Positions 32,659 to 42,141 are shown, counted from the first letter of the stretch. The stretch: DNA of 64,000 nt from Aliidiomarina haloalkalitolerans (GCF_003987315.1 NZ_PIPI01000003.1:1-64000); one strand, 5' to 3'. Notes: a model not told the origin generated them from the letters alone. Numbers and translations: made by a program.

Positions 32659-33477
32659 TTACCTCGTGAGCTCCGGATAAAGGTTACGAATGGTCTCGAG
32701 TACTTGCTCGAACGCCTCGGTGTCCGGATGAATTAAATCAAAGTGGCCAGCGCCAGGAATATCGACGACTTCGGCGCCATCGAGTTGCTGTTGTTCAATG
32801 CCAACAATCGTATCTTGATCACCGCGCAATAAAAAGACGAATGAATGCCGTGACTGTTTGGCCGGATTCATGACTTGCGCCTGATCCGGCGCGGTGGCAA
32901 GGAAATTTGCCCCCGCTTGTTGGCAACCACTAGCGCCAGCAGCATAGGCTTCAATGTCAGTGATGGCGGCAAGGCCGATTACACCCCGAATCGGAAGTCG
33001 TTGTTGTGGCTGGCTGGCGAGCAACGCTAAATGACCACCCGCGCTATGGCCGACCAAAGTGATATTTCTAGGTTGAAACCCTGTGTCTTGGGTGTTGGTT
33101 AGCAGCTCCAAGGCTTGCAGAATGTCGTCGAGCGACCCTGGCCAGCCACCACCTTCATCGCCTAAGCGGCGGTATTCAACCAGTGCGACCGCAAAACCGG
33201 CAGCGCTCAAGCCTTCGGCGAAACCACGCGCATGGTCAACTCCAAAAGTGTTTTGCCAGCAACCACCGTGGATATAGACGACTAAGGGTGCGTCGTTGTG
33301 TACCGTAGACTCAGCTAGGTAAAGCTCAATAAACTGTGATTCAGCGTCGCCATAATGAATCACCTTGTCGGCAACCGCGGTTGAGCGTTCGATGACCTGC
33401 TGGAAACTCACGGGTGAGGTCAGCCCTAGTGAAGTAGTTAAATACCAACTCAACAAAAAACTTAAAGCAAAGCCCAC
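32659..33477 (-). CDS. Alpha/beta hydrolase, probable kynurenine formamidase
   Basis: Starting at GTG 33477, eight bases after GAGGAG, this gives 272 residues. It has HGGCW (the HGGxW oxyanion motif of eukaryotic-type kynurenine formamidases), nucleophile GHSAGGH, an acid in LLRGDQDTIVG and His in GAGHFDLI. It is co-transcribed with kynU, so N-formylkynurenine is the likely substrate. The first residues (GFALSFLLSWYLTTSLG) look like a signal peptide, which is odd for this cytoplasmic step. A longer TTG start at 33516 has no ribosome site. Confidence 0.8.
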   Translation of the reverse strand: MGFALSFLLSWYLTTSLGLTSPVSFQQVIERSTAVADKVIHYGDAESQFIELYLAESTVHNDAPLVVYIHGGCWQNTFGVDHARGFAEGLSAAGFAVALVEYRRLGDEGGGWPGSLDDILQALELLTNTQDTGFQPRNITLVGHSAGGHLALLASQPQQRLPIRGVIGLAAITDIEAYAAGASGCQQAGANFLATAPDQAQVMNPAKQSRHSFVFLLRGDQDTIVGIEQQQLDGAEVVDIPGAGHFDLIHPDTEAFEQVLETIRNLYPELTR

Positions 33478-33638
33478 GTATCGAACTCCTCGGATTTCTC
33501 GAACGATGACAACCAAAATAGCAGTAGTGACGTAGTCACCCCATTAAGATTTCTTTATATGATGAATGTCATAGAACTCTATGAATAAATATTTCCAAAT
33601 GCTAATGTTCAAAAAGAGAGTCAAATGGAGTAGTTAGT

Positions 33639-35690
33639 TTGCAGAATCAGTCCCATTTTAAAGCAGTTTCTCAGCAACATATCTTAGATATTCTTCACAA
33701 TTCGGAAATAGGTTTGTGGGAATGGGATATGCAAAATGACATTAATCAGATCAATGAGCGTTGGGCAGCCATGATCGGTTATACAGTTGAAGAGATCTCC
33801 CCATTAACATTCACTCGCTTTGAAAGTCTTATTCACCCTGATGATCTTCCGATTATCCACGCTGCGTTAGAAGCAAAACAAGCTGTACCTGAACGTTTGT
33901 TTAGTTGCGTTTTTCGAATGCAACATAAGCAAGGGCGTTGGGTATGGATAAAAGCGCGTGGGGACTTTAGCCAATTTGAAAGTGGCAAACCGGTGGCAAT
34001 GGCCGGAGTGCATTTTGAAGTGACCGAGCTAATGGGCAAAATCGAGCTTGAGCGCGTTGTTTACCAGCAGCTTGACGAATTGATGGCCGGTACACGAGTT
34101 GCTTTCTATTCCTATGAGCCGACCCCTCCTTATCATTTGAACTACGTGTCTCCAAATCTGACGGCTGATTTCGGTTTATCAATGCACTCAGGTGACATCA
34201 ATACGGATTGGCACCAGCGTTTACATCCAGACGAACGCGATTATGTGATTGCAGAATTCCGCCAGTTTATGGCGTCGAAAAGAAGAACCGATTTAATTCG
34301 CACTTTCCGTATGCGCGACAAAAATGGCGTTTACCAGTATATTGAAGACCATTGCCATAAAGTTATAGAAAACGGTGAAGTTGTTCGAGTGGTTGGCTCA
34401 GCTCAAAATGTACAGGAGTTCATGGACCAAGACCGGCTACTCAAGCGAATCGCTGACGTTGCCTTGGGCTTACTTTACAAATTTGTCCGAGCTCCCGATG
34501 GCACTGTCAGCTTCCCGTTCGCCAACAAGTCTATTTTCGACATCTATGGTGTTACAGCAGAGCAGGTTGCTGAAGACGCTAGTTCTGTGTTTGCAGCAAT
34601 CCATCCGGATGATGTGCAGCGTGTCGCTGAAAGTATTGAAGAGTCGGCTCAAACGTTACTACCGTGGGACTGCGAGTATCGAGTGATCCGCGGAGACAGT
34701 ACCATGTGGGTACATGGTCAGTCGGTTCCTGAGTTAGAAAGTGATGGCTCGATTGCTTGGTATGGCATGATTATGGACATCACTGAAGCGAAGCACACTG
34801 AACAACAGCTTCGTGAATACCAATTTCAATTGGAGCGTGCGCAAGAAATCGCCAAATTGGGGCACTGGCGAGCAAACATGTCGTCGGGTGAACTATTCTG
34901 GTCAGATACCATCTTTGCCATTTTCGGCTTCGATAAACAGGATATTACGCCTTCATTAGACCTATTTAATAGTTGCGTGCATCCTGAGGACATCGAGGCG
35001 GTGCGCGAAAGTGAACGCGTTGCGATGGAAACAGGTTTGCATAATGTTGAGCATCGGATTATTCGGCCAGACGGTGAAATCCGCTGGGTGCATGAACTAG
35101 CTGACTACACGCAAACAGAGAGTAATGGCAGGTACTTGACAGGAACTGTGCGTGACATAACCGAAACGAAACTCCTCGAACTTGAACTGCGCAAACTCTC
35201 GGACACGGATGCCCTCACCCAAATCGACAATCGGCGCTCGTTTTTCTTAAAAGCGCTGCCGATGCTTAACCGCCAGAACCGCATTCAACAGCCGATTTCT
35301 GTAATTATGTTTGATATTGACGAGTTTAAGCGGGTGAATGATCTACGTGGCCACTCTGCAGGCGACCAAGTATTAATCAAGGTGAGTGCGGCAGTACGCA
35401 GTCGTCTGCGCGGAATGGATCTGTTTGCACGTCTCGGCGGTGAAGAGTTTATTGTGTTAGCGGAAAGCATTACCTGTGAGCAAGCTGTAAACGTCGCAGA
35501 ACAATTGCGACATCTCGTTAGCCAACTTGAGATTAAGTTAGATCGCGATAATGTGTTTAAGGTCACCGCAAGTTTTGGCGTTGCCGAACGTCTTCTGGAC
35601 GAGTCACTAGATGACCTTATGATTCGCGTCGACAAAGCTATGTATCGCGCAAAGCAAACTGGTCGTAATCGAGTCGCTGTCGCAGACTAA
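33639..35690 (+). CDS. Multi-PAS diguanylate cyclase
   Basis: A 683-residue sensor. At least three, probably four, PAS/PAC repeats fill residues 10-510 (WEWDMQNDINQINERW; MAGVHFEVTEL; FRMRDKNGVYQYIED; WYGMIMDITEAKH; TGTVRDITETK). A GGDEF domain follows, with the active motif GGEEF near 609. The TTG start at 33639 lies nine bases after GGAG. No membrane segment is seen. It probably makes c-di-GMP in response to an intracellular signal such as redox state or a ligand. Confidence 0.9.
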   Translation: MQNQSHFKAVSQQHILDILHNSEIGLWEWDMQNDINQINERWAAMIGYTVEEISPLTFTRFESLIHPDDLPIIHAALEAKQAVPERLFSCVFRMQHKQGRWVWIKARGDFSQFESGKPVAMAGVHFEVTELMGKIELERVVYQQLDELMAGTRVAFYSYEPTPPYHLNYVSPNLTADFGLSMHSGDINTDWHQRLHPDERDYVIAEFRQFMASKRRTDLIRTFRMRDKNGVYQYIEDHCHKVIENGEVVRVVGSAQNVQEFMDQDRLLKRIADVALGLLYKFVRAPDGTVSFPFANKSIFDIYGVTAEQVAEDASSVFAAIHPDDVQRVAESIEESAQTLLPWDCEYRVIRGDSTMWVHGQSVPELESDGSIAWYGMIMDITEAKHTEQQLREYQFQLERAQEIAKLGHWRANMSSGELFWSDTIFAIFGFDKQDITPSLDLFNSCVHPEDIEAVRESERVAMETGLHNVEHRIIRPDGEIRWVHELADYTQTESNGRYLTGTVRDITETKLLELELRKLSDTDALTQIDNRRSFFLKALPMLNRQNRIQQPISVIMFDIDEFKRVNDLRGHSAGDQVLIKVSAAVRSRLRGMDLFARLGGEEFIVLAESITCEQAVNVAEQLRHLVSQLEIKLDRDNVFKVTASFGVAERLLDESLDDLMIRVDKAMYRAKQTGRNRVAVAD

Positions 35691-35698
35691 CTAGTACC

Positions 35699-35755
35699 CG
35701 CAAGCATTGTAGACCGAACTCCTGTACTTGCTGGAGTTCGGTCCCTGCTTGCTTT
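35699..35755. terminator. Bidirectional terminator between GGDEF and lipoprotein genes
   Basis: The arms GACCGAACTCC (35712-35722) and GGAGTTCGGTC (35733-35743) are perfect. They are extended by GCAAGCA on the left and TGCTTGC-TTTT on the right. It serves two convergent genes. Confidence 0.8.
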
Positions 35756-37719
35756 TAGTTCAAGTAAATCTCGCCATCAACCTCAAGCGCGCGGCCTTGA
35801 GCATCGACCATACCGGCACCAAAGCTCAGGTAATAATCTTCATCGGTTGGCAAGACGGTGCGTTGCTCGTCATCGAAGCCATCCACCGAAACAACCAAGT
35901 GTAGGGTGTTCTCAAGCCAGACTGGCAGATAAGGCACTACTGCATGGGTGCTTGCATGGCGCACTTGCAAATGAGACTCGACGCTGGCGCGATCGACTGC
36001 TTGTGAAAATTCGACCGTAATCACCGCACCTAAAGACTTATCGAAAATGACATTTGCTGTTGTCAGTTCGTGGTTTGGTGCTGGCGCCGGAATTCGCAGA
36101 TCAATCACATCGTCGATGGCGATAAGCTGACCGCGCCAACGGAAATACGCAGCTTTAGAAACATCTTCTTCATCCGCGCCAGCAAGCAGTTCCGCTAGGT
36201 TCACGACTTGAACCCAATGCTGACTCGTATAAGAGCGCGAAATAGGAGCGAATAATTGATCACCAATTACTTTGAAGCCATAGCTACGTTCTTGGTCGAG
36301 TCCGAGGTTCAATGGCAGCAGGAGACGACGTGTTTCACCAGTGACGACGTTAATCATCATGATAAATTGCTGTTCCCAAGTCTGGCCGGTACGCACTTCG
36401 GCCATATAGGTTAAGAACCAGTCGCCATACACAGCTTTAAACTGACCCAGATAGCTTAATCCTGCATGCTCAAATGCGTCGTCCACAAACACCGGCTCTG
36501 AGCGTGGCGGTAAAATCGAGTACACCGCAGTCGACTCGGCGTCAAAATTAAACAAGTGACCGTGTGGGCCACGGTAAATTTGACCAAATGGACCACGCAA
36601 TAAGTCGCCATAGTCAGCCCGTTCAATGCCGTCTTGGCTCGCATGCACGAGCAGTGGCGTGCGGCTTCGATCAAGGGTGAATAACGTATTCACATCGTCA
36701 AAATGAACACTACCACTGTTAATAGGCTGAATAAGCTCGAGTGTATTGTCGGTGTATTTGAATATCGAGTAGCCTTGGTTGTCGCCCGTTGGGATCAGTG
36801 CGTCGATGAACAGCTCGCCTTCTGCATTGATGTGCATCGATTGCACTCGATAGTCCGCCGGCGTAATCGCTTCGACCTGACCATCAAGGTCTAATTGATA
36901 AATAAAGCGGTCGCTATCTCTCGCGACCCGGCAATAGCCAGTAAACTCACAATCACCGGTAACTGTATAGGTTGAAGCATGGAAGTAGAGCTTGCCAACC
37001 CAGTTGCCTTGCTCGTCGACGCGCGGGTCGAGTTGCAAAACCGGTGTTATTGATATGGGCTGATTGGAGTCGAAACCGGTGAAAATCAGGTCGGGTGCCA
37101 GACATTCGTAGTCGTCTGTGGTGCGATCAACTTTGACTAAGCCACAGCTTTTCTGGTGCACGATGTAATTATCAGAATCACTACCACCGAGCGCAAGAAA
37201 CAGGTAACGACCGTCCGGACTGGTTGCAATATCACTTGCGGTTACGGCGACATTGGACTCAGCAATAAAGCGATACTCACCGGTACTGGTCACGCCAATC
37301 ATATTAGAATTGGAGCCAAATGTGGTGACGTCAGTGAATTCGTCGCGCGTAAAGGCCATTTTAAAGACGGTTTCAACATCATCGGTGTTGAAAGCAAGTT
37401 CGAGTGGCGGGCGACCAAAAAAGGCCGTCAGGTCGCACGGGCCAGTGACCGGGCCAACCGTGTATTTATTGCCTTCAAGGCGACCGTTGCAACCTTGTGC
37501 GTCGTGTAGAATGAAGTTGGGATGGGCCTCAAATGTAAATACATACGTGCTACCCTGCAACGCTGAAATGGCGTTTGGGGTAACGGTTCCGGGGCCCGAG
37601 GCAAAGCCTTGAATGAGGTGGCGTTGCTGAACGGGAGGCGTGTCATCGCCACCACCGCCGCCACAGCCGACAAGAACGGCAGTGAATCCTAATGTTAATA
37701 AACTCTTCCAATGAATCAT
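35755..37719 (-). CDS. Lipoprotein, putative repeat/propeller protein
   Basis: ATG 37719, preceded by TGGAG, gives 654 residues. The signal peptide ends in a lipobox (AVLVGC) followed by a glycine run, so it is a lipoprotein. The body holds many short beta-rich segments with recurring patterns such as SPDGRYLFLALGG, HINAEGELFID and LFTLDRSRTPLLVH, suggesting a beta-propeller. The end (DKSLGAVITVEFSQAVDRASVESHLQV) resembles Ig-like calcium-binding surface domains. The function is not recognised. Confidence 0.75.
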   Translation of the reverse strand: MIHWKSLLTLGFTAVLVGCGGGGGDDTPPVQQRHLIQGFASGPGTVTPNAISALQGSTYVFTFEAHPNFILHDAQGCNGRLEGNKYTVGPVTGPCDLTAFFGRPPLELAFNTDDVETVFKMAFTRDEFTDVTTFGSNSNMIGVTSTGEYRFIAESNVAVTASDIATSPDGRYLFLALGGSDSDNYIVHQKSCGLVKVDRTTDDYECLAPDLIFTGFDSNQPISITPVLQLDPRVDEQGNWVGKLYFHASTYTVTGDCEFTGYCRVARDSDRFIYQLDLDGQVEAITPADYRVQSMHINAEGELFIDALIPTGDNQGYSIFKYTDNTLELIQPINSGSVHFDDVNTLFTLDRSRTPLLVHASQDGIERADYGDLLRGPFGQIYRGPHGHLFNFDAESTAVYSILPPRSEPVFVDDAFEHAGLSYLGQFKAVYGDWFLTYMAEVRTGQTWEQQFIMMINVVTGETRRLLLPLNLGLDQERSYGFKVIGDQLFAPISRSYTSQHWVQVVNLAELLAGADEEDVSKAAYFRWRGQLIAIDDVIDLRIPAPAPNHELTTANVIFDKSLGAVITVEFSQAVDRASVESHLQVRHASTHAVVPYLPVWLENTLHLVVSVDGFDDEQRTVLPTDEDYYLSFGAGMVDAQGRALEVDGEIYLN

Positions 37720-37734
37720 GTGTTGCTCCATATG

Positions 37735-37760
37735 ACAAAGCACCCCGAAGGGTGCTTTGT
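37735..37760 (-). terminator. Terminator of the CsgG-lipoprotein operon
   Basis: ACAAAGCACCC (37735-37745) and GGGTGCTTTGT (37750-37760) with loop CGAA; read on the minus strand the loop is UUCG, closed by C and G, which is very stable. It lies seven bases after the GNA1162 gene and directly before the next lipoprotein start. Confidence 0.8.
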
Positions 37761-37766
37761 TTCAGG

Positions 37767-38444
37767 TTAGTTTGCTTTCTGAAGTTCTAACTGGCGGTAA
37801 TATTCCTGATAAGCAGGACTATACGGCCCGGGCGGTAAGGCAGTGCCTAAACCATAAAATACTTCGGCATTGGCAGTCCGCGTCAGCGGTAAGTAATTTG
37901 GTGCCGCACGTTCAATCGCCGCGGTAATGGCCATCGCAATTAAGTCAGCAAATGGATTACCCGTGCTATTTTGTTGTTGCGGTGAATATGCCAATTGTTT
38001 ACGCGCATGCCAAAGTTGCTCGCCATGCTTGTCAACTAAGCGGTATTCGAAATCAACTTGAGTTGTGGTTGATAGAATAACGTATTTGGCTTCCCACTCA
38101 TGAATAGTGACATACAAAACACTGTCAGCGCCGAACAAGGCAGCTAAATTCTCGGCTGGCGCGGCATGAACTTCGGCAGCTTCATAATAGCCTTCGCTTT
38201 CAAGAATGGTTTTCACTGTATGGACAGGGAACGTGTAGTAGCCTTTTTCTGCCAAACTAAACGGTAAGGTGGCAAGTACCGAGGTAGGGGCTTGCACATC
38301 AATAGTCCCGTTGTTCACAGGAACAATGAGAATCGATTGTAATTTAGCAGTGTGGAGCGGTTCTAAATAACTGTTATCTGTGGTTGCGGTACAGCCAGCA
38401 AGAAAGACTACGGCTACAACCAAAGTGCTGATGATTTTTTTCAT
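37767..38444 (-). CDS. GNA1162/DUF799 family lipoprotein
   Basis: A 225-residue lipoprotein (lipobox FLAGC). The DUF799 pattern is clear: SILIVPVNNGTIDVQAPTSVLATLPFSLAEKGYYTFPVHTV, FGADSVLYVTIHEWEAKY, YRLVDKHGEQLWHARK. GNA1162-type proteins have a fold related to TolB N-terminal and CsgG-like domains and form part of an outer-membrane complex with the two upstream partners. It overlaps the DUF4810 gene by four bases. It is the last gene of the operon, followed by a terminator. Confidence 0.9.
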   Translation of the reverse strand: MKKIISTLVVAVVFLAGCTATTDNSYLEPLHTAKLQSILIVPVNNGTIDVQAPTSVLATLPFSLAEKGYYTFPVHTVKTILESEGYYEAAEVHAAPAENLAALFGADSVLYVTIHEWEAKYVILSTTTQVDFEYRLVDKHGEQLWHARKQLAYSPQQQNSTGNPFADLIAMAITAAIERAAPNYLPLTRTANAEVFYGLGTALPPGPYSPAYQEYYRQLELQKAN

Positions 38445-38809
38445 TGTGCGGCCGCCTGTGCTTTACGAGCTTCTAGGTTTGAAATCATAATTTCCATCAT
38501 TGACCGACTTTCTGGCCAAGTTTTATGTTCTAACTGATAAAAGCGCAGCGCCGATTCAACGTCGTTCTTTTCAAGCATAAAGGTGCCTGCTTCAGCAAAT
38601 AAGCCTGGGGCCACTTTCTTGGCAGAGCCTGCTTGAGCCTTTTCGATAAACGTTAAATAGTTGGTGAGCATTTGGTCTTTGACTTCTGGCTCATGGAAAT
38701 AAACGAATAACGTTTCTTCGTAGTTTCCCCACTCATATAAGTTTTTGTTTGTCGCGCAACCTGAAAGCAGCAGTATTGCTGCTGTTATTGTTATTATTTT
38801 GGTTTTCAT
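38441..38809 (-). CDS. DUF4810 lipoprotein
   Basis: A 122-residue protein with a lipobox (LLLSGC) and the DUF4810 pattern (NLYEWGNYEETLFVYFHEP...YLTFIEKA...VAPGLFAEAGTFMLEKNDVESALRFYQLE), helical and TPR-like. It is translationally coupled on both sides (overlap of one and four bases). The family is always found with CsgG-like and GNA1162 proteins. Confidence 0.9.
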   Translation of the reverse strand: MKTKIITITAAILLLSGCATNKNLYEWGNYEETLFVYFHEPEVKDQMLTNYLTFIEKAQAGSAKKVAPGLFAEAGTFMLEKNDVESALRFYQLEHKTWPESRSMMEIMISNLEARKAQAAAQ

Positions 38810-39120
38810 TAACGGTTAACTTCCAAGGTCCGATGGGTTTTTTCACTAAAATAGTGAGTTTGTGAATAAATAACGCGCATACCGTTACGAACTTCGATCA
38901 GATGCTCGCCTGGCAGCAATTCCACAGACAAATGTGGATAGGTGTAACTGGCAATTGGGCCGAAATCGATACCGTCCACCCATAAGTTTAAGTTGCGTGG
39001 GTCTTCTACTTTGAAGTTCACGGTCGGTGCGTCGTTAACGACACCGGTTAAACGAGTTGGTTGTTTGGCACAGCCAACAACAAGTAGCAAACAACAAGCG
39101 ATAATCAGTAGTTGTTTCAT
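38809..39120 (-). CDS. Small lipoprotein of the CsgG operon
   Basis: A 103-residue lipoprotein (lipobox LVVGC). The mature part is beta-rich (VNFKVEDPRNLNLWVDGIDFGPIASYTYPHLSVELLPGEHLIEVRNG), resembling a PEGA-like domain that binds at the cell envelope. It overlaps csgG by four bases and the DUF4810 gene by one, so all four genes are translated in a chain. Confidence 0.82.
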   Translation of the reverse strand: MKQLLIIACCLLLVVGCAKQPTRLTGVVNDAPTVNFKVEDPRNLNLWVDGIDFGPIASYTYPHLSVELLPGEHLIEVRNGMRVIYSQTHYFSEKTHRTLEVNR

Positions 39121-40088
39121 TTCTTCATCTCCCGAACTTCAAGCGCAGTTAAGTCGTAGCCGTCAATGCTACCTGAACTTAAAACCGCGATGGCACCTTG
39201 GTCGAGCTCAGTGTTACCAAATAAGCCAGTTACTTTGATTTCAGCAACCTTTTGACCAGGAAGCGTGATATACGACCCCGTGGTTTGTGACCGCACGCGG
39301 TTGCCTTTGGTCATGATTTCGAATTCCATTCCGGCTTCCACGCCTTGGCTGGCGCCACCACTAATGAAGATCATGCCGTTTTCGACGGTCAGAATGTCGG
39401 CTGTCCACGGACGTTCTAACAGCATTTGGGTCATTTTCTCGACCGCTGCATTCACCGCCGCACCAATCGCTTGGTCATTCAAGCTGCCGTCATAGCCAGC
39501 CACAGAACCGAAGCCCATTGTCCGGCTTTGCTCAAGCGACGAGCTGCCAGAACCCGTCACCGATGCAATCACTTGACCGGTACGTGTGTCGACTAAACGC
39601 AAATCCACCGTCGCAGTTGCTTCTTGTTTGCCGCTGGTCGAGAAGAAGCCGCGCTCACCTGTGGTGGAACGACCAAACTGTGTCAGTGAGCCAATAACTA
39701 ATGTGTCGACACCGACTAAGTCGTTGCTTTGACCCGTTAATTGCTGTTCGGTGGTCACAACATCTAAGCTTGGACGCTCAAAAATCATGAATTTGTTGGT
39801 GTTGACGATAGCTTGCGTAAACATGTCAGAAATTTTCTGATCGTGCTGACCCGTTACCGCTTCACGCAGCAAACTACGGCCATAGTTGGTTTCATTGGTT
39901 AACCGTCCAACGGCAAGCTTGCGTTTTAAAGCAAGTTCGACTGGCTGAGCAGCAATTGTTTGCTCCTGAGCTTGAGCTTGTTGTTGCTGTGTCACGGGTG
40001 CCCGCTGCGGTTGCGGCTGAGGCTGTTGACTCGCACAGGCACTGACTAAAAGAGCCGTACTCGCCAAAACAAGAAGTTTGATTTTCAT
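39117..40088 (-). CDS. CsgG/HfaB-family outer membrane lipoprotein
   Basis: A 323-residue lipoprotein (lipobox LVSAC). A Gln/Pro-rich linker follows, then the CsgG domain: RKLAVGRLTNETNYGRSLL, DMFTQAIVNTNKFMIFERP, GVDTLVIGSLTQFGR, TATVDLRLVDTRTGQVIASVTGSGSS. CsgG forms a nonameric outer-membrane secretion channel in curli systems. Here no curli subunits are present, so this is the related CsgG-DUF4810-GNA1162 system of unknown cargo. It is the first gene of the four-gene operon. Confidence 0.92.
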   Translation of the reverse strand: MKIKLLVLASTALLVSACASQQPQPQPQRAPVTQQQQAQAQEQTIAAQPVELALKRKLAVGRLTNETNYGRSLLREAVTGQHDQKISDMFTQAIVNTNKFMIFERPSLDVVTTEQQLTGQSNDLVGVDTLVIGSLTQFGRSTTGERGFFSTSGKQEATATVDLRLVDTRTGQVIASVTGSGSSSLEQSRTMGFGSVAGYDGSLNDQAIGAAVNAAVEKMTQMLLERPWTADILTVENGMIFISGGASQGVEAGMEFEIMTKGNRVRSQTTGSYITLPGQKVAEIKVTGLFGNTELDQGAIAVLSSGSIDGYDLTALEVREMKK

Positions 40089-40528
40089 ATATTAAGCGAC
40101 CTAGATAAGCCAAAAAAAGACCGATGTAACTCAGCCGATATATCATTTGCGCTAGTATGCTAATGCATCGTTAAGAAAAAAGCCTCTACATATTTGTAAA
40201 ATAATGTAACTAAAATTAAAGCACCTACCTATTACTGATTAAAAAATAGACAATTATCATATTGCTGATTCATAAAACCAGATCTATACCCTTGCTCTGG
40301 TTTATGGACGACTTGTGCAGTAAGCGTGAAGGACTTGTTGAGTGGCAAGAGGATGGTGAAACATGATTCACACAATCAAAATTCGGCTATTTGCATTCTA
40401 GGGTTGGAAACTGTCTGAACTGAATTTAGATTCATAGTCGGTCAAAAGCTATGTCTGGTTGGATTTATCTATTTTTCTCCAACTCACCAAAATGCAGTTT
40501 GTTTGTATTCTCTGACAACAGGGATGCG
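40089..40528. other. Gene-free interval upstream of the CsgG operon
   Basis: About 440 bases with no convincing coding frame, RNA gene or long repeat. It should contain the promoter of the CsgG operon in its first 150 bases, which are very AT-rich. The remainder may be decayed sequence. Confidence 0.5.
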
Positions 40529-40819
40529 TCAACAAATACGGTTCGGCGGCCACTGTCGAGCAGCGTGAAGGACTCGAAGCACGCGAACTTGCTCCCTAGT
40601 CACGTCATAAACTAAAACATAATTTTGATGAGCGACCAGCTCACGGGTGCTAGCCACACGCCCAAGACGTCCGAGACTAGGATGTTCGGCTAAGCGTGAA
40701 GCCTTTTCTGATAATAACTCGTCGAGAGCCAAAGCTGCTGCGGGGTTATCAGCTTCTATGTAATCATAAATATCTTCGCGGTCTTGTATCGCCTCTGGTG
40801 TCCAAAGTAACTCCATCAT
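40529..40819 (-). CDS. RelE/ParE-family toxin
   Basis: A 96-residue protein with the RelE/ParE fold (LLWTPEAIQDREDIYDYIEADNPAAALALDELLSEKA ... HQNYVLVYDVTREQVRVLRVLHAARQWPP). The conserved Tyr in YVLVYDV and the H-x-x-R-Q-W-P ending are typical of ParE-like proteins. It overlaps the upstream antitoxin by four bases. Confidence 0.88.
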   Translation of the reverse strand: MMELLWTPEAIQDREDIYDYIEADNPAAALALDELLSEKASRLAEHPSLGRLGRVASTRELVAHQNYVLVYDVTREQVRVLRVLHAARQWPPNRIC

Positions 40820-41103
40820 TCAGAGGTTTTGATCCGACGACGCGTTGAAGCCCGACGAGCTGCAAATTTAGCTTCTACTTCAGCGGCAGACACCAAGTTA
40901 CCCGCGTTGGCCGAATTAAGACCAATCTGTACTTGACGGCGGAACCAAGCATCATGCTCTGCGGCTTCTTCCTGTTGCTGTACGAATTCGCGCATGAAGT
41001 CTCGAAGAAGCTGTGCCCCACTTCGATCCTGGGATTTAGCTGCTTGGGCAAATTGGCTTTTCAAGGCATCATCAACTCGGAAAGTAAAAGTTGATTCATT
41101 CAT
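40816..41103 (-). CDS. Antitoxin, ribbon-helix-helix type
   Basis: A 95-residue protein: an N-terminal ribbon-helix-helix (TFTFRVDDALKSQFAQAAKSQDRSGAQLLRDFMREFV, residues 5-42) and a charged C-terminal arm that would wrap the toxin. GAGGAT precedes the ATG at 41103. The upstream sequence holds a GTGTTACACATTAAGTAC repeat that may be the operator. Confidence 0.85.
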   Translation of the reverse strand: MNESTFTFRVDDALKSQFAQAAKSQDRSGAQLLRDFMREFVQQQEEAAEHDAWFRRQVQIGLNSANAGNLVSAAEVEAKFAARRASTRRRIKTSE

Positions 41104-41163
41104 AGCTGCATCCTCATGTGTTACACATTAAGTACAATGTAGCACGTTAGCTATTTTCTGTCT

Positions 41164-41571
41164 ATGACACACTTAGTCTTGAAATTTCGGCTCCCCAAGG
41201 TGATTTATTCTAGCTTCCAACCAACTTTTGCACGAAACGGCACTTTAGACGGCCAGCAAATTCCAACCATGATTTGCACAAAAGGGAACGATCTCTCATT
41301 GCTTAGGTGACTGCTCCCCGCCGTAAGCACTAAAGCGCCACGGTATTTTCACGAACGCATCGACGAGGTAAGTTCGCCGCAAATACCAGCGGGCTTTATG
41401 GAAGCTTACGACGACCGCTCGAATGTTTGGACGGTACTACGCGATAAAATCAGTGCGGAACAAGCTCGTGAACTGAACCGGCGCTTCAGTGGGCAAATTA
41501 AACACTGGGAAAGTTACCGGTATCAGTACAGCAATGAGCTCAGCTTTTGGCCAATGCCCGCTGCGGAGTAA
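41164..41571 (+). pseudogene. Degraded unidentified gene
   Basis: One + frame from ATG 41164 is open to a TGA at 41308 (ending KGNDLSLLR) and then open again to TAA 41571. The second part, 86 codons, looks protein-like (RYFHERIDEVSSPQIPAGFM, FSGQIKHWESYRYQ) and has the codon style of real genes. The first part (FARNGTLDGQQIPTMIC) has some likeness to the start of PEBP/YbhB proteins, but the second does not. I take it as the eroded remains of one or two genes and cannot name it. Confidence 0.4.
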
Positions 41572-41583
41572 TTGTAATGCTGG

Positions 41584-42141
41584 CTAGTACATCCAAATTA
41601 TCAACATCAGCAGCACCCAAGCTGCTAAAGAGGCAGACATAATCGTTAACGTTGCCGCCATACTGTCAATGTCGAGGGATTTACTGTGACTGAGTGCACG
41701 GGTACCGACATAAACAAACAAGCACGATAGTATGAGCCCAATGCCGACAGTGACGGCAGCAACCCACGGACTAGGAAAAACTAAACCCACCGCAGACACC
41801 CACATTGGAATCGGTGCTATCGCTGCTAGCAAGTAGGCGTCATGGTACGTGACATCGTGTTTGTACTGTGCCAATACCGAGTAAATTAACCAGCCCATTA
41901 CGAAGAAGGTAAGCAACTCCGCGAGAAAGAATGTGGTGGTGATAAATTGCCAGTTTTTGTCGGCAAAACCGGGCAAGAATTCACTACCGTAATGGGTGCC
42001 ATTAAAATACAAAAGAATAGGTGGGATAAGCGACATCGGCAAAACCAGCTTCCACGCCAGTGACGGGATATCAATATCCATGCCTTGTAATTGCCCCCAG
42101 CCTTTTGCGGTAAAAGGCAACCAAAGTGTCGAAATATTCAT
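41584..42141 (-). CDS. Yip1-family membrane protein
   Basis: A 185-residue protein with five hydrophobic segments (about 30-46, 70-90, 100-122, 125-148, 162-184). The pattern WKLVLPMSLIPPILLYFNGTHYG...HDAYLLAAIAPIPMW fits bacterial Yip1/DUF1282 proteins. Function unknown. The ATG is at 42141. Confidence 0.82.
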   Translation of the reverse strand: MNISTLWLPFTAKGWGQLQGMDIDIPSLAWKLVLPMSLIPPILLYFNGTHYGSEFLPGFADKNWQFITTTFFLAELLTFFVMGWLIYSVLAQYKHDVTYHDAYLLAAIAPIPMWVSAVGLVFPSPWVAAVTVGIGLILSCLFVYVGTRALSHSKSLDIDSMAATLTIMSASLAAWVLLMLIIWMY

